Shown here piece by piece: positions 10,901 to 22,900 of a stretch of DNA of 64,000 bases. The notes beneath the pieces are model-generated. The model saw only the letters and a program-made list of their open reading frames with translations. It made no database searches and had not been told where the DNA came from. The first letter of the stretch is position 1. Each line of letters starts with the position of its first letter. A program made the translations under genes and the position numbers. Source of the stretch: Mactromeris polynyma (Eukaryota; Mollusca; Bivalvia; Venerida; Mactridae); contig JASFXZ010000028.1 in assembly GCA_032209605.1 (NCBI GenBank), positions 6,272,941-6,336,940 on the forward strand, given 5' to 3'.

Positions 10901-13900
10901 GTATTCAAATTTTTAAAAATGATGAAATCTGATAACAAACATATATTGATAAACATTGGTAAATTTATTTCCCAAGCATTTGTCATAAGAAATTCTTTTG
11001 TCAACAACATTGTTTAGACTAGTTACTAGTCACATTAAGTCTCCCATACCAAAATATTTGAGGAGCTATTGTCATTACTTGGTCGTAGTTGGAACCATAT
11101 TATGTATTATTTATTTGGTGTTACCTATGTATGTGTATATTCGACATTATATGTCTAGAAAAATGTTAGTCTTTTTTTCTTATAAATAACTATGTATACA
11201 TGCCATGTAACGTATGACTTTGTTTAAAATTATATTGTAATGTAAGTTTGTATGTCAAGAAACTATACTGTTTACGACAATAAACTAAGTTGAAGTTGGT
11301 AAAAGGCCTACTCGTAAAAAATCTGACTTCTGACAGATTTACCGTGCCGCGCGATATTCTTTTTTTGTGACGTCGTAGGCAGGTGTGAATACCGCGAAAA
11401 AATTAAACATGTATCTTTAAAATGTAAATTTTTAATTCTCATTTTTTGTAATTTTACACTATTATGTGTTAACGCTGATTATGTATTGCCTCGTATACCT
11501 TGTATTCTCGATTTTTGCCATTCGTGCGTTACTTTGATATGGGCAAAAAGCCAACATCAATAACAGGATTGATTAAAGGAAGATAGCTTTATTCTCTACA
11601 AAATATCCTTAGTCATAAATCTGAGAAACATGCTGGTAACAAGCTTGATGCAGAATGTACCCTACAACGCCGCATTATCAGTTTTCTTACATGTTTCCCA
11701 AAACCACAAATACAAGTGTCCGATACCAGTATGTTCTTGAGTGATCTCAAATATCTGTATTATAACATTAAAACTAGTAATTCTTGACAGATAGGCAGAT
11801 AGGCAGATAGGCAGATAGGCAGATAGACAGATAGACAGATAGACAGATAGACAGATAGACAGATAGACAGATAGACAGATAGACATATAGACATATAGAC
11901 AGATAGACAGATAGATAGATAGATACTTCATTATCCTCCATGGTTGAAGATTATAACTTATTTACAACAAAACATGTATAGCAAAAAACATAACAAACAA
12001 CCTCCTGATATAAATGTATCTTTTAAAAAACATTTCCAATCTAAATAAATGATAGTTTACCTTACATTATGACACGACACACCACACATCATGTATATAT
12101 CTCCAACACAAGGATTCAAGTAATTTCTCGGCTTTTCGTATTGATTTAACATCATTGTTTCAATCCATGTAGCTAGCTTTCTGCTTGATTGATCGTCGTC
12201 CTTGATTTCCACGTGCGTTGATGGTTTGTTCAGGCGTAAGGCAACTAAATGTGTATGACGTTCAAACCATGTAATTACATTAACACCAATCCTCTTAGCA
12301 ATATAAAAGTAATTACTATAATACAGTCGACAACCTTCTATCCGAATATCTGATATCATCCGAAATAAATATCAGGTCCCAATGTATCTTCCTGTGCAAG
12401 TCGAATTGAAATAGGCTATTCGAAGCTATGTATTATTCAAAATGTAATTTCTGACCCATTGAATTTTGCATATAAGAGGTCAGACTGATCTATAAAATGT
12501 ACCCAAATGACATAATACAAAGTAACCTCCCCAGAGTAAAACCCTTTCAAAGATGCGAAATTCGGCTGTTGTCGAGAGGTTGCATTCAGAAGAGGTTCAG
12601 TTGATAATATATATTTACTAACGGAATATTAATAATGTTGCTGAAGAGAGGTTGTTGCTGAAACCATGGTCACTCTGGAAACGTTACAACGAACTGTAAC
12701 ACTGTATGTGATGGTAGAGTTGTATGTACTGTATAAAGGGAGACAACTGCGGTATAGTAGTATGTACTGTATAAAGGGAGACAACCGCGGTAGAGTTACA
12801 TGTACTGTATAAAGGAAGACAACTGCGGTATAGTAGTATGTACTGTATAAAGGGAGACAACTGTGATAGCGTTGTATGTACTGTATAAAGGGAAACAACT
12901 GTGGTAGAGTTGTCTGTACTGTATAAAGGGAAACCACTGCGGTAGAGTTGTATGTACTGTATAAAGGGAAACAACTGTGGTAGAGTTGTATGTACTGTAT
13001 AAAGGGAAACCACTGTGGTAGAGTTGTATTTACTGTATAAAGGGAAACCACTGTGGTAGAGTTGTATGTACTGTATAAAGGGAAACCACTGCGGTAGAGT
13101 TGTATGTACTATATAAAGGGAAACCACTGCGGTAGAGTTGTATGTACTGTATAAAGGGAAACCACTGCGGTAGAGTTGTATGCACTGTATAAAGGGAGAC
13201 AACTGTGGTAGAGTTGTATGTACTGTATGAAGGGAGACAACTGCGGTATAGTAGTATGTACTGTATAAAGGGAGACAACCGCGGTAGAGTTGTATGTACT
13301 GTATAAAGGGAAACCACTGCGGTAGAGTTGTATGCACTGTATAAAGGGAGACAACTGTGGTAGAGTTGTATGTACTGTATGAAGGGAGACAACTGCGGTA
13401 TAGTAGTATGTACTGTATAAAGGGAGACAACCGCGGTAGAGTTGTATGTACTGTATAAAGGGAAACAACTGCGGTAGAGTTGTATGTACTGTATAAAGGG
13501 AGACAACTGTGGTAGAGTTGTATGTACTGTATAAAGGGAAACAACTGCGGTAGAGTTGTATGTACTGTATGAAGGGAGACCACTGCGGTAGAGTTGTATG
13601 TACTGTATAAAGGGAGACAACTGTGGTAGAGTTGTACGTACTGTATAATGGGAAAAAACTGCGTTAGAGTTGTATGTACTGTATAAAGGGAGACAACCGC
13701 GGTAGAGTTGTATGTACTGTATAAAGGGAAACCACTGCGGTAGAGTTGTATGTACTGTATAAAGGGAAACAACTGCGGTAGAGTTGTCTGTACTGTATAA
13801 AGGGAGACCACTGCGGTATAGTTGTATGCACTGTATAAAGGGAGACAACTGTGGTAGAGTTGTATGTACTGTATGAAGGGAGACAACCGTGGTATAGTAG

Positions 13901-16900
13901 TATGTACTGTATAAAGGGAGACAACCGCGGTAGAGTTACATGTACTGTATAAAGGAAGACAACTGCGGTATAGTAGTATGTACTGTATAAAGGGAGACAA
14001 CTGTGGTAGCGTTGTATGTACTGTATAAAGGGAGACATCTGTGGTAGCGTTGTATGTACTGTATAAAGGGAGACATCTGTGGTAGCGTTGTATGTACTGC
14101 ATAAAGGGAGACCACTGCGGTAGAGTTGTATGTACTGTATAAAGGGGAAGCACTGCGGTAGAGTTGTCTGTACTGTATGAAGGGAGACAACTGCGGTAGA
14201 GTTGTATGTACTGTATAAAGGAAAACCACTGTGGTAGAGTTGTATGTACTGTATAAAGGGAAACCACTGTGGTAGAGTTGTATGCACTATATAAAGGGAA
14301 ACCACTGCGTTAGAGTTGTATGTATTGTATAAAGGGAAACAACTGCGGTAGAGTTGTCTGTACTGTATAAAGGGAGACCACTGCGGTAGAGTTGTATGCA
14401 CTGTATAAAGGGAGACAACTGCGGTATAGTAGTATGTACTGTATAAAGGGAGACAACCGCGGTAGAGTTACATGTACTGTATAAAGGAAGACAACTGCGG
14501 TATAGTAGTATGTACTGTATAAAGGGAGACAACTGTGATAGCGTTGTATGTACTGTATAAAGGGAGACATCTGTGGTAGCGTTGTATGTACTGTATAAAG
14601 GGAGACATCTGTGGTAGCGTTGTATGTACTGTATAAAGGGAGACCACTGCGGTAGAGTTGTATGTACTGTATAAAGGGAGACCACTGCGTGGTACACTGT
14701 TATTCGCGTTGTTTTATTCTCAGCAACACCGTCGTTTCTATCGTACAAAAGTAACATTGAAATGTGACTTCAAAATGCAATCGCAACTGTTATACTAGGT
14801 TTCCGAAAGTGCTTGTAATAGATCTTGATACATTTTGCTGAGTCTGCCCCACGAGTTATTTCCCTGTTTTAAGCGTGATATCGACCGCTGAAATGAGTCA
14901 GTTATGAAAAGCAGAATACTCTTGTATTATGTATATATATACATATAAAGAATAAAGGGAGTCAACTCTTGAATTGATAAAATGAGAGAACTCGTGACAA
15001 TCTCCTGGGCAGGACAAGCTCTCGACAATGTGCAGGTCATAGCGTAGAACGGTAGGTGAGGCGAATGTTCCTCATGGCAATTCGATAGAAGATTATCCCT
15101 CCAAAGTGACTTGTCATACAGGCACGTTGTCAGTTGATCGATGAAGAACAGCTTATTTATTGTTTGCATATGAAACCAGACTAAACACAAACTTTGCACT
15201 AACTCTCCGACGTTTACATGTTTTAATGTAAATGATATTTGTTGCAGTGTCAGAAAACTTACAACGATAAATGTCAAGATAAGATAAAGTTAGAAAACCA
15301 GTTTGACGTAGCCACACAATCGGTAACGACGAGTTTGAAGGATTTAGAGAAGGTACAGCATGTATACAGCAAGACAAATCATACCCTTATAACCATAGAG
15401 GAGATATCAGTTTGCACCGCTCACTCAGTTTTACAGACTATTTACAAGAGTCTCGGCCTGTTGTCCGTGAACCACATGTATCGATGGCTGCTGTGATGAG
15501 TAGTGACTGCTTCATGTGCTGCAAGGTGGTTAATTAAAGTTGGTTACTCTTAAATTCAACAAAAAAGCAACACAAATAGCAAATACTTACCCACCGTCGA
15601 TATCGCACCTTGCACATAAAGCAGCCATCAATCAACACAGCAGCCATCGATACATCTGGTTGAACGGGGTGGTTATAGTGTAATAATGTGGCGTAATAAC
15701 ATAGACGATAATTGTTATTGTATCAAAAAAGTAGTACAGCGGTTTTACTTATACATATGAAACGTCGAAATATATCAGTGTTTTGAAATCTTACACTATC
15801 CGTTGATCATGTACTGTATAAGTGGTGGCATTGAGTATTGTTCATAATCAAATTGTTCGATTATGCTTTCCGCTTTTTGTGATGTCGGTTTTCACTTTGT
15901 ACCTTTTTTAACAAACAATTGATTACCCAACCGATCTAGCTTCCTTATATAAATATTATCCGGGTAAACGGATTTTTGAACCGAGACAGGATATGACGTA
16001 TTTACGTTCTTCAACCAATCATCGCCTTGCAATTCGTCTTCTTAAACATTTCCCCGTTTTTTTCCTTATTGTTTTAGTTCAAAACGAAAGCAGAGAAGAG
16101 TCGAGAAGTGATGGAGAAGTCCGGTAAGTCAATACCAAGTTGTAGCAAATAAGGTAGATGTATCATACACATTTTTAAGTAAATAAACCTGTATTTGTTA
16201 TGTCAAAGTTGAAGGAACTTAAGCAATGAACTCGAACATTAAGACATTCAAGTATCCTTCATAAAAGAAATACGTATGAAGGGAAGTAGCTTGGCTTTGT
16301 CGGGTTTATCAACCATTCGGAAAACCTCGGCCAACTACGTCAAGTGCCTCGGATGTTCATTAGGCACAACTTTTGGAAAACCATTCGAATATCATGTAAA
16401 CAATATTGCGGCGTGAACGCTGGAGTTCTGATGAAACGGGATTAAAATCACATATTTAAGCTATATGAAGACTGAAATATGTGAGTTTTTAATTCGAAAT
16501 GACAACGATAATCCATTCCTTATGTGAATTTAACGAAGTTGTTTTGAATTTTAATCTATTTTACGAGAACTATTTTTTCACCGCACAAAATGTTGAATTG
16601 TTTCACATAGTGCTCCGCCTGACATACACTAGAGGATGTTCGTAGAGTAACGAAGTGGTACGGAAATATCCGAAAGCTGTCGAGAATGGTTAATCATCAT
16701 TTAGAAACAAAAAAAGACGACTGTAATAAAAATAGTAGTGGTCATTCCATGCACGGACCTTATAGACTAGGACGGGTTACCGTTGCGTGACGCATACACA
16801 CACAACAAACTATGTTTTGTGCCATTCTTTTTTAATAATCGACTTTTTTTGAACATTTCAACAATCACACAGGATTAAATTGTTATTTATGAAGAACTAA

Positions 16901-19900
16901 TTCTTTCATTTGTGATTAAAATATAATAGGTCTGTCTGTCTTTCGATGACGGTATATTAACTTAGAGGAAAACATCGTGGTATTTAGTTTTCAGTAAACT
17001 TCAATTCACGTGAAAATATTTTTCTGCATTATTTTTCGGCGTAGCTGTATAATATTGATTTTGAACTTGTTTTTAGACCAATCAAATATTGTATATGAAG
17101 CGCGTAATTTAAATATGCAACAAATAAGACGATTTGATTGGTTCATATTTTAAGCTGTGCGGCACCAAACGGGGTGTCTCGAAAAGATAATTCACTTTCC
17201 CGCAGTGTACCCCCCTGGTATAATCAATGTTCCGAAATAGGGCGATTCTTAAGACATCATTTTATCTACGCCGTTCACCTTTTTAAAGATATTTCTTGTT
17301 TATAGTTCAATATTTCCGAAGGTCGATCAATCCAGTTGTCTATTCGAGCAATCCCAACATTATGTTTATTAATTGAGTTTAGTTGTATATAGGAACATGT
17401 TTTCAATATGAAGTTTGTACATTATTTACAGACATAGCTTATAGACAAGCAGTAGAAACACTTGAACAGATACGAGTGAGCTGGGAAGCAGACATGAAAG
17501 ATGGCTGCCAGGTTTGTGCGCGCATTCGGCATAATTCGGGTCCATCTCGCTGCATAACAAATAACCAAACTCCCTACAACGATTTTCTCCCGTATTAATT
17601 AAATATATTCAGCTTCGGCAACAGCACATACTTCAATAGCACAGAAGATTTTATTTATGTACTCTTCAAATTCATAAACACATATGTCATTAGACATCTG
17701 TGATAGGATGATGACCTAGAAAAGATTTATTTGGCTAATGCAATATCTCTACCACTAGGGTGAAAACAACTTAAATTATGAATATTTGTCTTTTATAAAG
17801 AAGAAATGTGTATATTACATGTGTCCCTCTGTGTTGTCCTTGGTTATTTTATGGTCGACCAGATCCGTTCCCACGCATGTATACCCTTGCGCCTCCTCAG
17901 TGCCTATTGTTTGCGGACTGTTATTTTCCGGGGTTCTGTGTGTGGGGAGGCATTGTCTTGTGTGTGTGACGTTCCCTGTGGCAACTTAATATCTCTGCAA
18001 TAGGTTAAGGGACTTCTTAAACGTGTTTTCTCAAAACGATAAAAACGAAATATTTGAGCTGTTTTCTGTAATTAAGTTCAATAGATATACTTCTTGGCAC
18101 ATAATACAATTGACCATCGCTCTGAAGGAAGGCATGGTGCAGAGGACGCCACATTCACATGATAATGCCTCTCCATACAGAGCCCAAGAAAACATCAGCA
18201 CACAAAACAGTAGGAGCTGAGGGGTGCAAGGGCCAACATATATTGAGGTGAGGCGCAACAGAATTGTCTGGATGTTTACCAAAACATTTGAGAATAGCAG
18301 ACAGGGGGAGGGGGAACAACAGGGAATCCATAGCAGAACAAGCTAAGAAAACAAAGGTTGCATTGGACCTAAAGGGAAGCAAATGAACACGAACATTATG
18401 TCAGGCCAAATAACCATATACGGTGAAAAGGGAAACTTACTATCTCTCAACAACAGGGAAATATAAATCACATATCGATTTACAGCCTTGGCATGGTCAA
18501 TGAAATACTGGGGGTTAAAATCGATTTAACAGACAATTAATCTCACGCTTAACCCATATATGATCATAAATTCCAAGCATATACAGAAACATATACCACT
18601 AATATTGGAGAGACTAACAAGAGCAATTATGATGTCAGGCCATTTGTTGTTTCACCGTGATATAATAACTTATTAATTAGTTCAAATTAAAATCTTTGTT
18701 TAACGGACACCACTACGTGATAAGTTCAGATCACATTATAACATATAGTAGCTATTGTGCGAGTGGGATTTTGTCCGGTCCCTCAAAACAAGTCAGTAGC
18801 ACGATCAAACATATCACAATAAACATACGTTGTATAAACCAGACCACAAAGCGTGTGAATCTTTATCTTTATCAAAAGTCTCAACAGAACGAATACTGTC
18901 TTAGACTTACAGATTTTTACTCTGGTATCAGTATTCTAAAGTGAGTTTTCCAAGTGACCACGCATCTAGGAGGAAGCGCTGGTTCCAATCCCACAAAAGT
19001 GACAACCACACCTCAACAGATACCAGCATTCAGTTGAGAGTAATGGTCAGACTTAGAGGTCAAAGGTCAAATGAGTATATTTCGTGTCCGCTCCATCTCT
19101 TGAACCCCTTTAATGATATCGAGACGATGTCCATAGCATGTTTCAACCAACTTCTTTCAAGGTCAAGTTCATATTACTGGTCAAAGGACATATGGCTATA
19201 TTTCTTGTTTGCTCCGTAAAAATCATTTTATTCGAACATCCTGTATCAGTATTACAATAACTGACAAACTGCCATGGGGGAGACATATGTTGTTGTTGTT
19301 TTTTTAAAACAACAGCCACCTAGTCCTTGTTACTGTTTATAGGTTTGTGTATATTTAATATTTCGATGTGTTTGGGGAGAAATACGCACTGTGGCACCTC
19401 TAGCTCGACTGCTAGAATCATTTTAGTTTATTACAAACATGTTGTTACAGAACTTTCAAAGATTGGAGGAAGAACGAATTTACAACATACGAGATGACCT
19501 GTGGAAATGTTCTAACATTGACTCTCAACTTTGTGTTGACTGGGACGAGGTAAGATAGGCATCTCTCAGATGTTTGGCCAAAATGCACTGAGCCTCGATT
19601 CTGAGAAAATATGACGTCATATTTTCACATTAATTGCAAGAGCTAATAGGAGGTGAAACATTTTAGTCAAATATTTATTATTCAGCGTCGAGCAGAAGCA
19701 AATAAATATTGGTTAACATTGAGACGGCCTCTTTTTAACTAAATGTATATATATGTCCCCCATGTCACATAAGAGGATTGTTTCCCTTTGTATAACAGGT
19801 CTGTTTTTATAGTCCTGATGGTCAAATTAAAATTGCTGTAATTCCGTGAAAAAATGCCATTTTGCAAAAGCTTAAAATTGTTTTGTGGTACATGTATATC

Positions 19901-22900
19901 CCTGCATTCAGAAGTGTTAATACATGTAGCTGAGTTACATGTATTCGCCCAGATATGTCATTTGGGCCAAAGATCTCGGAGAATGATTTCTACTGAAAGC
20001 AGTAATTAAACTTTAAAACCACTTGATAACAAATGCTTGAAATAAACTGAAAACAACCATTTCAATATTTAGGGACAATTAACCATTTTAAGTGAAATTT
20101 GAATTCCGTTAAACTCAATTGGGAAATAATAGCTTTTATACAATTTGTCAATCCTTTTACATGTCTATACTATGGGACTTAAAATATGTTAGCAAATACG
20201 TCTGTACATTTAAATTAGTATCACTGTATGACCATTATAATGATAAATTGTTTGTGTGTTTCTAGCTGATTTTACGCCTTTTTTCAACAATTTGTCTGTC
20301 ATATACGAGGGCCAGTTGACCTTACCAGTTTACCTGGAATTAATTACATGTATCAACCAGTACTAAATCATTCCACCACAAGCAAATGACTACTTCTCCA
20401 CATGCATGTGGAGGACATGACCGTAGACATCGTCACGAAAAAGTATAACCTATCCAACCCAGGAATAGAACCCGGATATGTCGGGTGACCGTCTAGCGCT
20501 CTACCAACTGAGCTAGCCGGGCGGGCTATGATGGAAGTAACCATGGCGGTAACCATGAAGTTGTGTGTTGTGGCACTTCAGCTGTTGGTGGAGTTTTTGT
20601 TATAAACTTCTTTAATTCAGGTACAGTACTTCGAGTCGTATAACGTCTTATGCGTACTTGCAATATATCGACTTTCACAAAGGCACATATACTTGTCTTT
20701 ACTAACTAGCTCAGAAATGAAACACTGACTTCAAAGTCTCATTTTGACCATGGTTTTGCTTCAGAGCTGCGAGACAGTACGACAAAACTTGGAGAAATGT
20801 GACATACAGAAGGAAATGTTGGACTATATAAGAAACAACATGACTGGAGTTGTCCGACCAGGTACACACTCATTGATCATACATGTGGATAGTCTCGGAA
20901 CATATTTCCGTAGTCCCACCAATCCTTAATTATGATACAGTAGGCCCAACATCTGATGTCGCAATAATATTTACCTAGTATGCAAATTGGCAGACTGTTA
21001 CACTTTAAATATTATTTTTTCACAAGCTTAGTGGTGATATGGAACGACCTCCTTTCTTAACAGTAACCAAATAAACTTAGAGAGGTTCAAGAAATCGTTG
21101 TGCTACCCCCCAAACCAATGAACAAGTTGTGAATTGTTTTTATCTGTTTTTACCTTTGAATTTCGCTCTTGTTTACACTATCAGATGTTTATCCTCTCTA
21201 CTATCTCACTGTACAGTCTTCTTTCACATATCTTTTTCTTTTGCACTGACGCACACCTGTCATTGATACCCGTTAGGGGAGACTGACAGTATATATATAT
21301 ATAGATATAAAAGGGGGGTTATTATAGTATGTGTCATACCAGCCCATGTTGGATACATTCTTACAGAAACTTAAGTTTATAAAAGTATACATGTACATCA
21401 TGTGATAGTGGCTCTGTGTAGCATAAGTATCCGTCCCTTGATGTAGAGGTTACGGGTTCGAGTCGCTTGTTCATATGTATTTTTTCCTTCCTTTTTGGAC
21501 AAAAATGTGTATTTGTTCATTTTGACATCTAAACGCATACGTTTCTTTTACTTTAACACTGAAAATGAATAAATTGAACCTCGCATTTACATATTCATGG
21601 CAGGTCTAAATTGTTACGAACTTGCGCAAACCTTTTATCTATTTTTAAATTAGCTTTTGGTGATACACCATACCATTTTCATGGACATTATGCGTTGTTC
21701 GAGCAAAAGAGGTCATTAAAAAGTCTATGAATTCAAGGATTTGAAACCGGGTTGTCCACGTTAAAAATAAAGTACGTATCAGCTACGCGACGGCTGTCAC
21801 CTACTTGTAGAGCTTCAACGATTCACTGTCCACCGATTCGATTTGATTAATTTCCCTTCGATTTAGATTTTTTCGATTCGATTTTGTATATGTATATGTG
21901 ACAGCATCTCAATCATCTTAAGGCTTTTGCATTAATGTTAGGCCAATTGAAATTAAGAGTTTTGCAATTAATAGACTAAAGAAAACTAAAATTTACTTCC
22001 GGTAAATAATGTAGCAACAGGGGAAGCGACTACGACGTGACTAAACGTGGTTAAAACCCCTGATTACTGGCGATTAATTAGGACTTACAAAGTCCTAACT
22101 AGGAGATACTATCTCCTAATTACTCATAATTACGACTTAGTATCTCCTAATTACGACTTACTATCTCCTAATTACGACTTACTATCTCCTAATTAGGAGA
22201 TACTATTTGTATATGGCTTCTTCCATTGTAAAAGGCGGTGTGTTCAGTTCAAACTTGCACTAGTTTGATGTTAACTTAATCTATTCACTTTATAACGATT
22301 AGCTAAGTCATAATTATGAGTTAGTATCTCCTAATTATGAGTTAGTATCTCCTATTTAGGACTTAAGAAGTCGTAATTGGGAGATAGTATCTCCTAATTA
22401 GGAGATAGTATACTGGAAAATATTTTTCACTTTGGAACCTGGACGCTTCCATAAGTTTCAGTCGACAAAGTACGAAAATGTTTTACAGATTTAATTCGAT
22501 GGAAAATTCTATCGCGTCTTTACTTTATGCTTTGCGCTCGAAATTCATATACCTGACAATGAGAGAACCTGTACAGACAAACCGGTGTTCTCTCCACCTC
22601 CAATTCTACTTGACATATAACGTCTATTATTATATTAACAGGATAACACATACCGTTTACCACCAACATTGCAAATATATGTTGAGGACAGGGGACCTTA
22701 CACCAGTTTATTTGCTTTCCAGCCAGGATCAATTTGTTCTGCAATACACTATGCTTTTTAATTCATTGTCATCGTATTGACTTTCAGCTCGGATAGATTA
22801 TTCAAACTATTTCGACGATCGCAGTAAGGATGCATCACCATCACTACGAGGTATTGAGTTAGCCGTTCCTAAGTCACCAAAATTGAGTAGATCTTCATGT

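Noticed and set aside
14723..14749. Candidate missing exon (QHRRFYRTK) between d and e
   Set aside because: The mirrored right sequence has a stop codon at the fourth residue and no matching acceptor.
12629..14757. Open frames up to 527 codons over the 38-bp array
   Set aside because: Same reason: repeat without stop codons, cut to about four units in the other arm.
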